Positions 43,055 to 51,060 of a DNA stretch of 64,000 nucleotides are shown here, in pieces; within the stretch, counting starts at the first letter, position 1; every line of letters begins with the position of its first letter. Under the pieces are notes generated by a model. That model searched no databases. It saw nothing but the letters and a program-made list of their open reading frames with translations, and was not told where the DNA came from. A program made the translations under genes and the position numbers. The DNA lies in contig JAFKMU010000042.1 in the NCBI GenBank assembly GCA_017305195.1, positions 62,001-126,000 on the forward strand, in the 5' to 3' direction. Source of the DNA: Verrucomicrobiota bacterium. Its GTDB lineage: Bacteria; Verrucomicrobiota; Verrucomicrobiia; Chthoniobacterales; Terrimicrobiaceae.

Positions 43055-43085
43055 AGTAAACACCTTGAAGTTACTTCAAGGTCAA
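43055..43085 (-). promoter_or_regulatory. MerR-type promoter and operator of the metal ATPase
   Basis: On the minus strand, TTGACC (43085-43080) and TTTACT (43060-43055) are separated by 19 bp. A perfect 9-3-9 palindrome, ACCTTGAAG-tta-CTTCAAGGT, occupies 43062-43082. An elongated spacer bridged by such a repeat is the hallmark of MerR-family promoters. The expected transcript start coincides with the ATG at 43048. Confidence 0.8.
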
Positions 43086-43099
43086 ACGACATTCCATCC

Positions 43100-43519
43100 A
43101 TGACGATAGGCGACCTGGCCAAAGCAGCGGACTGCACGACGGAAACCGTACGCTATTACGAAAAGCAGGGCCTCCTCCCCAAGCCCGAGCGCGGCGGCAA
43201 CAACTACCGCACCTACGGCGCGGACCATCTGGAGCGGCTCCGCTTCGTGCGAAACTGCCGCTCCCTCGATCTCTCGCAGGCCGAGATCGCGGCGCTGCTC
43301 GTCCTCATGCAGCGCCCCTCCGCCGACTGCGACTCCGTCAATACCGTCCTCGACGAGCACATCGCCGACGTCGAGGCGCGGCTGCGCGAGCTTCGCTCGC
43401 TGCGCGACCAGCTCCTCGCCCTGCGCAAGGAATGCCAGAGCAAATCGACCGTGGGCCGATGCCGCATCCTGCGCGGAATCTCCCATCTCGGAGAACACGG
43501 AACGCCGCACGCCCGCTGA
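43100..43519 (+). CDS. cadR: MerR family regulator, CadR/PbrR-like
   Basis: 139 residues from ATG 43100. The N-terminal winged helix-turn-helix is canonical (MTIGDLAKAADCTTETVRYYEKQGLLP). A dimerisation helix follows. Cys residues in ADCDSVN, RKECQS and GRCRIL are spaced as the metal-binding Cys77, Cys112 and Cys119 of CadR. It should activate the divergent ATPase gene in response to Cd2+, Pb2+ or Zn2+ through the 43062-43082 palindrome. The short His-containing tail is like the CadR metal tail but poorer in His. Confidence 0.93.
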   Translation: MTIGDLAKAADCTTETVRYYEKQGLLPKPERGGNNYRTYGADHLERLRFVRNCRSLDLSQAEIAALLVLMQRPSADCDSVNTVLDEHIADVEARLRELRSLRDQLLALRKECQSKSTVGRCRILRGISHLGEHGTPHAR

Positions 43520-43535
43520 CGCGCGCCGGGCGGAA

Positions 43536-43564
43536 TTGACGAAAGCCGCCTTCATGGTTATTAC
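43536..43564 (+). promoter_or_regulatory. Sigma-70-like promoter for the beta-lactamase fusion gene
   Basis: TTGACG (43536-43541), 17-bp spacer, TATTAC (43559-43564). The expected transcript start is about 8 nt upstream of the ATG at 43579, again a very short leader. Confidence 0.55.
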
Positions 43565-43578
43565 GCAGGGGCCGCGCC

Positions 43579-45432
43579 ATGAATACCCCCACCCTTCGGC
43601 TGCTCGCCTGCAGCTTCGCCCTTTTCGTTATCGCGTCCTCCACCGTCTCCGCCCAGACCGCCTCGCAGGCTGTCCTGACCGAGCTGGACCAGCTCGTCGC
43701 CGACAACGACGGCCACGGCGGAGGCATCGTGCGCATCGCCGACCGCACGGGCGTGCTCTGCCAGGGCGTGGCGGGGAAATTCGCCGGTCCGGGCTCGCCC
43801 GACATGACGCCGGACAGGCCATTTGAGATCGCCAGCATCACCAAGGCCGTCACCGCCGCGACGATCCTCGTCCTCGCCGAGGAGGGAAAGCTCACACTCG
43901 ACACCCCCATCGGCAAGCTCCTCCCGGCGAAAACCGTACAGGGTTTTGACGGCTCCCTCACCATCCGCCAGCTCCTTTCCCACACCAGTGGCCTGCTCCA
44001 CTACTGGACCGACGGCGCGCGCGACCGCGAGGGCAACAACGCCTTCCTCCGCTCATTCCTCGCCGACCCGGGGCACAACTGGACGCCGGATGAAATCCTT
44101 TCCTACGCCCGCGAGATTCCCTCCCGCCGCCCGGGCCGATTCCATTACTCGGATACGAATTTCGTCCTCCTCGGCCTCCTCATCGAGCACGTCACCGGCC
44201 AGCCGCTCCACACCGTTTACCGCGAGAAAATCTTCCGCCCGCTCGGCATGGACTCGACGTGGCTCACCTATCACGAATCCCGCCGCGGCGCGCCGCAGTC
44301 GCATCGTTACGAGGGCAGCGAGGATCTCACCGACGTACCCCGCCAGAGCGCCGACTGGGCGGGCGGCGGACTCGTGAGCACCGCGCGCGACCTCGAGCGC
44401 TTCCTGCGCGGGCTGGCCGATGGGAAGCTCTTCCGCAATCCCGAGACCCTCCAGGCCATGCTCACCTTTGTCCCCACGGGCGAGCAGGACATCTCGTATG
44501 GACTCGGCCTTTACCGCGTGAAGCTCGACGGCGGGCTCGGCGAGGTCTGGGGCCACGATGGACATGGCAATTCCTTCGCCTACTACTGGCCGCAGCGCGG
44601 CGTCACCTTCACCGGCACGCTCAACCAGGTGGACAACGACTGGTGGCCGCTCGTCGAGGCCTGGGTCTCCGGCGGCAAAAGCCTCTCCGACTTCGAGGAG
44701 GACCGCCAGACCTTCAACGCCAGCCTCTCCACCGGCTGGGACAGCCTTTACATGGACAAGGGCGCCAACGGGCTGAACGACAGCAATCGCTACGGCTCGG
44801 GCATCTACTGGACCGCCCTCTCGCTCACATGGAACATCTCGGAATCGAACTTCCTCACCGCCGGGGTCTGGCAGGCCTTTGCCACCAGCGGCCCGTCGTA
44901 CCGCGAAACCGACGCCGATCTCACCTTCACCCAGCTCGTCGGCGATGGTTTCGTCAGCCTCGCGTATGATTTCAACTACGGCTACAGCGACGGCAACTTT
45001 TACTCCAACGAACTCGTTGCCTCCGTCGGATGGGACTTCACCCTCGGGCCGCTCACCCTCACGCCCTCGGCCACCTACTGGTTCGCCCTCGGGCCGGATT
45101 CCGACAGCGGCAGCGGGTTCGTGGAGGCCTGCTCCAGCTTCCTTAACCTCCGCCTCGATGGCAACCTGCCGCTCTACCGCGACATCCTCGCCCTCGACTT
45201 CTGGGGCGCCTTTGGCGTGAACTTCCGCTACAACACCTCGCCCGCCCCCGACGACGACGTCACGCCCTTCACCGGGCCAAACAACCTCGAGTGCGGCCTC
45301 TCGCTCCCCATCCGCGTGAACCGCTATATCACCTTCGCCGTCTACGGCGCCTACAGCTACGCCCTCACCGACATCAGCGGCACCGCCCCCAGCACCTTCT
45401 GGGGCGGCGGCAGCGTGCAGTTTTCGTATTGA
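43579..45432 (+). CDS. Serine beta-lactamase-like hydrolase fused to an outer-membrane beta-barrel
   Basis: 617 residues with a signal peptide ending near VSA-Q. Residues 30-370 are a class C beta-lactamase/D-alanyl carboxypeptidase fold: SITK at 86-89 (nucleophile Ser86, Lys89), YSDTN at 190-194, and a late GHDGHG in the third motif position. From about 375 the sequence changes to alternating aromatic strands with short turns and ends in VQFSY, the terminal aromatic typical of beta-barrels inserted by BamA. The enzyme domain would thus be tethered to the outer membrane. Substrate unknown; it may be an esterase or peptidase rather than an antibiotic hydrolase. Confidence 0.87.
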   Translation: MNTPTLRLLACSFALFVIASSTVSAQTASQAVLTELDQLVADNDGHGGGIVRIADRTGVLCQGVAGKFAGPGSPDMTPDRPFEIASITKAVTAATILVLAEEGKLTLDTPIGKLLPAKTVQGFDGSLTIRQLLSHTSGLLHYWTDGARDREGNNAFLRSFLADPGHNWTPDEILSYAREIPSRRPGRFHYSDTNFVLLGLLIEHVTGQPLHTVYREKIFRPLGMDSTWLTYHESRRGAPQSHRYEGSEDLTDVPRQSADWAGGGLVSTARDLERFLRGLADGKLFRNPETLQAMLTFVPTGEQDISYGLGLYRVKLDGGLGEVWGHDGHGNSFAYYWPQRGVTFTGTLNQVDNDWWPLVEAWVSGGKSLSDFEEDRQTFNASLSTGWDSLYMDKGANGLNDSNRYGSGIYWTALSLTWNISESNFLTAGVWQAFATSGPSYRETDADLTFTQLVGDGFVSLAYDFNYGYSDGNFYSNELVASVGWDFTLGPLTLTPSATYWFALGPDSDSGSGFVEACSSFLNLRLDGNLPLYRDILALDFWGAFGVNFRYNTSPAPDDDVTPFTGPNNLECGLSLPIRVNRYITFAVYGAYSYALTDISGTAPSTFWGGGSVQFSY

Positions 45433-45436
45433 AAAT

Positions 45437-45479
45437 ATAATTTCCATTTTGCCGATTTGATCCGTAGAATGGAAATTAT
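45437..45479. promoter_or_regulatory. hipBA operator/promoter
   Basis: Perfect 12-bp inverted arms (45437-45448 and 45468-45479) separated by 19 bp. A TAGAAT -10 element lies at 45465-45470 in the right arm. The left arm covers the -35 region. The downstream ATG at 45478 coincides with the expected transcript start. This is a classic autorepression layout. Confidence 0.6.
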
Positions 45480-45780
45480 GGTTTCCGTACTTGGAGACAT
45501 TGAGGCGATGCAAAAGCTGGGTTCGCGCCTGAAGGCGGAGCGTCTGCGCCGCAACCTCACCCAGCAGTACCTCGCGCAATCCCTGGGCGTGACTCTGCCG
45601 ACCTACCGGAAGATCGAGGCCGGAGATGGATCGGTGGAATTCCGCCACGTGGCCAAGGCTCTCGGCGTGCTGGGCTACAGCGAAGCCCTCGGCGAACTGA
45701 TTCCCGAAACGCAGCCGGAAATCCGCCTGAAAGACCTGCTCGCGCCGGAACGCAAACACGCCTCCCCGCGCCGCGCATGA
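45478..45780 (+). CDS. hipB: HipB-like XRE antitoxin
   Basis: 100 residues from ATG 45478; an in-frame ATG at 45469 is possible but lies inside the -10/operator. The helix-turn-helix is at about 14-70 (LGSRLKAERLRRNLTQQYLAQSLGVTLPTYRKIEAGDG). It binds the HipA-like kinase encoded next and represses the pair. Its stop overlaps the hipA ATG by 4 bp (ATGA). Confidence 0.88.
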   Translation: MVSVLGDIEAMQKLGSRLKAERLRRNLTQQYLAQSLGVTLPTYRKIEAGDGSVEFRHVAKALGVLGYSEALGELIPETQPEIRLKDLLAPERKHASPRRA

Positions 45781-46991
45781 AACCCGGGCTGCGCGTCTGC
45801 TGGTGGGACGGCTCCACCATCGGCCATCTCGTCCAAAAAGGTCCGATCTATTTCGTCTACGACGAGGACTGGTTGCGGCGGGGCTGGAATCTTTCGCCCA
45901 TCAGTCTTCCCTTCTCCGATCTCGCCTTCAATGGTTCCAAGGGAATCGATGGCCTACCGGGCCTGATCGCCGACTGCCTGCCCGACGCCTGGGGCCGCAA
46001 GGTGGCCCGCACGGAATTCGCCCGGAACGGGTGGCGCGAACCCTCCACCATGACCCTGCTGGCCTGGCGAGGACGGCGAGGCGTCGGAGCACTCCATTTC
46101 CTGCCGCCCATGGACTCCGGGGAAAACAAACTGGAAGCCGTCAGCGCGGCGGCGCTGGCTCGCGGAGCAGCCGAGATCGACCGCGGCGAGCCCTCCGTCG
46201 TGCTTCCGCAGCTCGCTCGCGGAGGAACCGCCGGGGGCGTCTGGCCGAAAGCCCTCGTCCTGGCATATCCGGACGGAACCTTGAAAGTCGGCGAACCCGA
46301 CGGCCATGGCGTGCCGAGCCTGCTGAAATTTGACCTCTCCGCGCGGGGCGAATTCGCACGCAGCGAATATGCGTATTCCCTGATGGCGAGGGCTGCCGGA
46401 ATCCGCACCACCCAAACGGCGCTGATCGCGGAATCCTCCAGGTCGCCGCGTCGCCACCTCATGGTCACCCGTTTCGATATTCCCGAAACCGGCCCCTGCG
46501 AGCGACGCATTCACTTTCATACGTCGAGCGGCCTCCTCCACCAAACGCCGGACGCCCTCGACTATCGCGACCTGTTCCGCATCGCGATTCGCCTGCACGT
46601 CGAGCATTCCGAAATCGAGGAACTGGCCCGGCGCATGATCTTCAATGTGCTGGCCTCCAATCACGACGATCACGGCAAGAACCACGCCTTTCAACTCGAC
46701 GAAAACACCGGCCGCTGGAGCCTGACTCCGGCCTATGACCTGACCTACGGCGAAGGCTATTTGCAGCGCGGCACACAGGTGGCCGGAGAAGTCTGGCCGA
46801 GGCTTTCCACCATCGAGGCGCTTTGCCTCGGCGCCGGCCTGAAAAAAGACGGCTTTTCCTCCATCGTCTCCGCCGTGCGAGGCGCTTTGCAAAAATGGCC
46901 GCAATGGGCGGAAGACGCAGAGCTGTCCAAGGCTCGACGTGATGAAATCGCGAGGCGTTTTCGCCGCATCGATGGGGAAGTCTGTGATTGA
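45777..46991 (+). CDS. hipA: HipA-like Ser/Thr kinase toxin
   Basis: 404 residues, close to the usual 420-440. Family features: an N-terminal subdomain 1 (about 1-95), the Gly-rich loop LARGGTAGGVWPKALV, the hydrophobic LLKFDLS strand, and the catalytic NHDDHGKNHAF followed by AYDLT. HipA phosphorylates glutamyl-tRNA synthetase and causes persistence. All catalytic residues that I can place are intact, so the toxin should be active. It is translationally coupled to hipB. Confidence 0.92.
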   Translation: MKPGLRVCWWDGSTIGHLVQKGPIYFVYDEDWLRRGWNLSPISLPFSDLAFNGSKGIDGLPGLIADCLPDAWGRKVARTEFARNGWREPSTMTLLAWRGRRGVGALHFLPPMDSGENKLEAVSAAALARGAAEIDRGEPSVVLPQLARGGTAGGVWPKALVLAYPDGTLKVGEPDGHGVPSLLKFDLSARGEFARSEYAYSLMARAAGIRTTQTALIAESSRSPRRHLMVTRFDIPETGPCERRIHFHTSSGLLHQTPDALDYRDLFRIAIRLHVEHSEIEELARRMIFNVLASNHDDHGKNHAFQLDENTGRWSLTPAYDLTYGEGYLQRGTQVAGEVWPRLSTIEALCLGAGLKKDGFSSIVSAVRGALQKWPQWAEDAELSKARRDEIARRFRRIDGEVCD

Positions 46992-47049
46992 GACGGAGTC
47001 TCCCTGATTCCGGGTCGACAAAAGACGGCGTCCCGCTACGGTCCGGCTC

Positions 47050-47739
47050 ATGGCGCATGAGGAACATCATCGGATCAATCGCTCCGGGTGGCTGCGAGCC
47101 GCCGTGCTGGGCGCGAATGACGGCATTCTTTCCACCGCCAGCCTCATCGTAGGCGTGGCGGCGGCCAACTCGACCAAGTCCAGCATCCTCCTCGCCGGCG
47201 TGGCCGGGCTCGTCGCCGGAGCCATGTCCATGGCGGCCGGGGAATACGTCTCCGTAAAGTCCCAGGAGGATACCGAGAAGGCCGACCTGAAACTGGAGGC
47301 CGAGGCCCTCGCCAATGACCCCGAGGAGGAGGAGGCCGAACTCGCCGCCATCTACCGGGATCGCGGACTCGATGAAAATCTCGCCCTCGAGGTCGCCCGC
47401 CAGCTGATGAAAAAGGACGCCCTCGGCGCGCATGCGCGCGACGAAATCGGCATCACCGAGGAGCTGAGCGCCCGTCCCATCCAGGCCGCCATGTGGTCGG
47501 CCACCGCCTTTGCCTCGGGAGCCGTCGTCCCCGTCGTCACCGCCATCCTCGCTCCCGCCGGGATCGTGGTGTGGCTGGTCCCCGCGACCGCCATCACGCT
47601 GCTTTGCGCCCTCGGGGCTGTCGCCGCAGCCGCAGGCGGCGCGTCGATGTGGCGCGGAGCACTGCGCGTTTGTTTCTGGGGCAGCTTCGCCATGGGGCTG
47701 ACGGCTCTCATCGGCAGACTGTTCGGCATCTCGGCGTAG
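47050..47739 (+). CDS. VIT1/CCC1 family metal transporter
   Basis: 229 residues. Five predicted helices with the family segments LRAAVLGANDGILSTASLIVGVAAA and AGLVAGAMSMAAGEYVSVKSQEDTEKADL. An acidic cytosolic loop rich in Glu (EEEEAELAAIYRDRGL) resembles the metal-binding domain of plant and fungal VIT proteins. They move Fe2+ or Mn2+ out of the cytosol. In bacteria the physiological role is poorly known; the neighbouring metal ATPases fit a metal-homeostasis context. Confidence 0.92.
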   Translation: MAHEEHHRINRSGWLRAAVLGANDGILSTASLIVGVAAANSTKSSILLAGVAGLVAGAMSMAAGEYVSVKSQEDTEKADLKLEAEALANDPEEEEAELAAIYRDRGLDENLALEVARQLMKKDALGAHARDEIGITEELSARPIQAAMWSATAFASGAVVPVVTAILAPAGIVVWLVPATAITLLCALGAVAAAAGGASMWRGALRVCFWGSFAMGLTALIGRLFGISA

Positions 47740-47761
47740 GATCGCGGTTCCCGCCCGGAGA

Positions 47762-47783
47762 AACCTGAAGAAAAATTCAGGTT
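47762..47783. other. Hairpin upstream of dctA
   Basis: AACCTGAA (47762-47769) and TTCAGGTT (47776-47783) with a GAAAAA loop, between the VIT1 stop and the dctA start. No T-tract. It could be a weak terminator or part of the dctA leader. Confidence 0.35.
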
Positions 47784-47838
47784 CCGTTCAGAATCCCTTA
47801 AGCATCGGGAGTCATGGTGCGAGGCAGACACCTCCCCT

Positions 47839-49224
47839 ATGAATACTCCCTCCGCGTCTGCGTCGTCGGCATCCGCCGTTCCCCCGAAGCCCCGCAAATT
47901 TTACCAGTCGCTCTATTTTCAGGTCATCGTCGCGATCGTCCTGGGCGTGCTGCTGGGCCATTTCTTCCCCGCCACGGGCGAGGCGATGAAGCCCTTTGGC
48001 GAAGGCTTCATCAAGCTCATCAAGATGATCATCGCCCCGATCATCTTCTGCACCGTGGTCATCGGCATCGCGGGCATGGAGGACATGAAGAAGGTCGGCA
48101 AGACGGGCGGCCTCGCCATGCTGTACTTTGAGATCGTCAGCACGCTGGCCCTCGTGGTCGGCCTCGTCATCGTCAATGTCGTACGCCCCGGCGCGGGGAT
48201 GAATATCGACGCCGCCAGCCTCGACACCAAGGCCATCGCGCAATTCACCGCTCCCGGCAAGATGGAGGGCACGGTCGATTACATCCTGCACATCATCCCG
48301 ACGACGGTCTTCGACGCGTTTGCCAAGGGCGAGATCCTCCAGGTGCTGCTCGTGTCGGTGCTCTTCGGCTTCGCCCTGCATCGCTTTGGCGGGCGCAGCT
48401 CGATCGTCTTTGAGCTGATCGAGAAAACCTCGCACGTCCTCTTTGGCATCGTGGGTATCATCATGAAGGTCGCCCCGCTCGGCGCGTTCGGCGCGATGGC
48501 TTTCACCATCGGCAAGTACGGCACGGAGTCGCTCTTCTCCCTGGCGAAGCTCATGGGGTCGTTTTACCTCACGTGCCTCATCTTCGTCTTCCTCGTACTC
48601 GGTACCATCACCCGGCTGCACGGCTTCAGCGTCTGGCGCTTCATCAAGTATATAAAAGAAGAACTCCTCATCGTGCTCGGCACCTCGTCGTCGGAGTCCG
48701 TGCTCCCTCGCATGATGACCAAGCTGGAAAACCTCGGCGTGAAGAAATCCACCGTCGGCCTCGTCATCCCGACCGGGTATTCCTTCAACCTCGACGGCAC
48801 CGCGATCTACCTGACCATGGCCGCCGTGTTCATCGCCCAGGCCACGAATACCCCGCTCGACCTCACCCACCAGCTCACGCTCCTCGCCGTGCTGCTCCTC
48901 ACCTCCAAGGGCGCGGCGGGCATCACAGGCAGCGGCTTCATCGTGCTGGCGGCGACGCTTTCCGCCGTGGGCCACGTACCGGTGGCGGGCATCGCCCTCA
49001 TCCTGGGGATCGACCGCTTCATGTCCGAGGCGCGCGCGCTGACAAACCTCGTCGGCAACGGCGTCGCCACCATCATCGTTGGCAAGTGGTGCAAAGAGGT
49101 CGACGAGACCCAGATGCGCCGCGTCCTCGGCTCCGTTTCCCCCACCCCGGCAGCTGCTGCACCAGCGCCCCTCCCCGCCGTCAAGGCTCCGGAGGAACGC
49201 CTGGTGGTTTCCCCCGCCAGCTAG
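47839..49224 (+). CDS. dctA: C4-dicarboxylate:cation symporter DctA
   Basis: 461 residues of the DAACS family. It has eight transmembrane helices plus two re-entrant loops, with the serine-rich loop ([12 protein letters not shown]), the [13 protein letters not shown] motif and the [14 protein letters not shown] hairpin. It imports succinate, fumarate and malate with protons or sodium. The C-terminal 30 residues are a Pro/Ala tail outside the family. The stop codon touches copy 2 of the dispersed structured repeat. Confidence 0.94.
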   Translation: MNTPSASASSASAVPPKPRKFYQSLYFQVIVAIVLGVLLGHFFPATGEAMKPFGEGFIKLIKMIIAPIIFCTVVIGIAGMEDMKKVGKTGGLAMLYFEIVSTLALVVGLVIVNVVRPGAGMNIDAASLDTKAIAQFTAPGKMEGTVDYILHIIPTTVFDAFAKGEILQVLLVSVLFGFALHRFGGRSSIVFELIEKTSHVLFGIVGIIMKVAPLGAFGAMAFTIGKYGTESLFSLAKLMGSFYLTCLIFVFLVLGTITRLHGFSVWRFIKYIKEELLIVLGTSSSESVLPRMMTKLENLGVKKSTVGLVIPTGYSFNLDGTAIYLTMAAVFIAQATNTPLDLTHQLTLLAVLLLTSKGAAGITGSGFIVLAATLSAVGHVPVAGIALILGIDRFMSEARALTNLVGNGVATIIVGKWCKEVDETQMRRVLGSVSPTPAAAAPAPLPAVKAPEERLVVSPAS

Positions 49225-49390
49225 GAGCTGACCAAATAAAGATGTGGCAATTGATCGGTGCGCGCCGGGGGTCGGCATGGTGGGATGGTTGCGACGAGGC
49301 TGTATGGATACATACTGCCCAAGCGGCCAGTGCGCCAGGACGGCCCTCGCCGCCGCCGAGCAGTGGCTACAGATTGATTTGATCTGCTCC
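49224..49390. repeat. Dispersed structured repeat, copy 2
   Basis: Arms 49224-49237 and 49377-49390 pair at 12 of 14 positions. The core 49298-49375 aligns without gaps to 28436-28513. The left arm starts at the last base of the dctA stop. Relative to copy 1 it has about 30 extra bases between left arm and core. A strong 12-bp hairpin follows at 49406. Confidence 0.7.
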
Positions 49391-49405
49391 AACCGCCAGA
49401 ACCGG

Positions 49406-49437
49406 GAGCGTTCCGGGTGCAAATTCCCGGAACGCTC
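49406..49437 (+). terminator. Strong hairpin after dctA and the repeat
   Basis: Perfect 12-bp stem (49406-49417 with 49426-49437) around an 8-nt loop. It is followed by TCATT, not a proper T-tract, so termination efficiency is uncertain. Confidence 0.5.
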
Positions 49438-49483
49438 TCATTGCTCCCGGCCCGCCACGGGCTAGAGTATTCTCATCAGACGC

Positions 49484-50896
49484 ATGGCGGCAGCGCGGCC
49501 AACCCCAGCAGTCCTCCGATGGGCGATCATCCTCCTCCCGGGAATCGTCCTCTACTTCGCGCCCGTCGCGGAGCTCGCGTCGAACCAGCGCCAGCTGCTG
49601 GCGATCTTTGTCTCCACCATCCTCGCCCTCGTCGTGCGGCCCGCGCCCATGGGCGTGGTGGTGCTCATCGCCATGACGCTCATCGCCCTCACCGGCACGC
49701 TCCCGCTCTCGCAGGCGCTCTCGGGCTTCTCCAGCCCCACGGTCTGGCTCATCTTCTCCGCCTTCCTCTTCGCCCAGGCCGTCACGCAGACGCGGCTCGG
49801 GTTGCGTATTGCCTATTTCTTCATCAGCCGTCTCGGCAGCACGTCGCTCTCGCTCGGGTACGCCGCCGCCGCGTCGAATCTCGTCCTCTCGCCCTTCGTG
49901 CCGTCGGATACCGCGCGCGGCGGCATCGTCGCCCCCATCCTGCGCAATGTCGCCCAGGTGCTCGGCTCGGAACCCGGCCCCACCTCGCGCCGCATCGGCG
50001 CGTATCTCACGCTGGTCGGCTTTCATACCAACTACCTCGCCTCCGTGCTCTTCCTCACCAGCATGGTGGGCAATCCGCTCATCGCGAAGTTCGCCCTCGA
50101 CATCGCCGGGGTCGAGCTGACCTGGATGAAATGGGCGCTCGCCACCTGTGTGCCGGGCCTCATCTCCTTCGCCCTCATCCCATGGGTATTGTATAACCTC
50201 ACCCCTCCCCAGCTCCGGGAGACCGGCCACGCGCAGGCCTTTGCCCGGGGAAAACTCGACGACCTCGGCCCGCTCACCCGGCAGGAGATCACGCTCCTCG
50301 TCATCCTGTTCCTCGTCATCCTCGGCTGGATCACCTCGCCCTGGCATGGCGTAGGCAATACCGTCGTCGCCCTCACCGGCGTCTCCGCCCTGCTGCTTAC
50401 GCAGGTGCTGAAGTGGGACGAACTCCTCGGCAACCGCCGCGCCTGGGAGGTGCTGGTCTGGTTCGCCCCTCTGCTCATGATGGCCGACGAGATGAGCCGG
50501 CAGGGGACGTTCAAGGTGCTCTTCGCCGATGCCTTCGGGCACCTCGCGGGCTGGCCATGGCCCTTTGCCATGGCGGTGCTGGCGCTGCTGTACTTCTACG
50601 CGCACTATGGATTCGCCAGCCTCACGGCGCAGATTTCCGCGCTCTACCCGGCCTTTCTCGGTGCCGCCGTCGTCCTCGGCGTGCCGCCCGCCCTTGCCGC
50701 CTGGACGCTGGCGGTCTTGTCCAACCTCAACGCCGGGCTCACGCACTACAGCACGGGCTGCGCTCCGGTCTACTTCACCGGGGCCTACGTCTCGCAGAAT
50801 ACGTGGTGGAGCATCGGCTTCATCATCTCTGTGGTGAATCTCGCCATCTGGATGGGCATCGGCCCGCTCTGGTGGAATCTCGTCATCCTGCGGTAG
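49484..50896 (+). CDS. DASS family anion:sodium symporter (YbhI/CitT-like)
   Basis: 470 residues with about twelve helices. Family signatures: LTGTLPLSQALSGFSSPTVWLIFSAFLFA, LSPFVPSDTARGGIVAPI (the SNT-like site reads SDT), VWFAPLLMMADEMSRQG and the C-terminal NAGLTHYSTGCAPVYFTGAY. These carriers import di- or tricarboxylates (succinate, malate, citrate, tartrate) with sodium or by exchange. It follows dctA, so the pair may provide overlapping uptake of C4 acids. Confidence 0.92.
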   Translation: MAAARPTPAVLRWAIILLPGIVLYFAPVAELASNQRQLLAIFVSTILALVVRPAPMGVVVLIAMTLIALTGTLPLSQALSGFSSPTVWLIFSAFLFAQAVTQTRLGLRIAYFFISRLGSTSLSLGYAAAASNLVLSPFVPSDTARGGIVAPILRNVAQVLGSEPGPTSRRIGAYLTLVGFHTNYLASVLFLTSMVGNPLIAKFALDIAGVELTWMKWALATCVPGLISFALIPWVLYNLTPPQLRETGHAQAFARGKLDDLGPLTRQEITLLVILFLVILGWITSPWHGVGNTVVALTGVSALLLTQVLKWDELLGNRRAWEVLVWFAPLLMMADEMSRQGTFKVLFADAFGHLAGWPWPFAMAVLALLYFYAHYGFASLTAQISALYPAFLGAAVVLGVPPALAAWTLAVLSNLNAGLTHYSTGCAPVYFTGAYVSQNTWWSIGFIISVVNLAIWMGIGPLWWNLVILR

Positions 50897-50985
50897 TATC
50901 GCCTTTCCGACGAACTCCGCTCCCGGGTACCCGGCAGGGCGAAGCAACCCGCCGCTCTTCTCCTCCAAAAGACCCCGACGCATGG

Positions 50986-51050
50986 ATTGCGTTATAAGCA
51001 CTTATAAAGTGCAAACAATGCGTTAACCGCACACGTCGAAATTGCGTTAT
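50986..51050 (+). promoter_or_regulatory. Three direct repeats and a palindrome upstream of emrAB
   Basis: ATTGCGTTAT at 50986-50995 and 51041-51050, and AATGCGTTAA at 51017-51026. Between them lies a 6-3-6 palindrome GCACTT-ata-AAGTGC at 50998-51012. The block ends 10 nt before the emrA ATG, which has a GGAG ribosome binding site. These look like regulator boxes, perhaps for the nearby LysR protein. Confidence 0.5.
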
Positions 51051-51060
51051 CTGGAGATGC

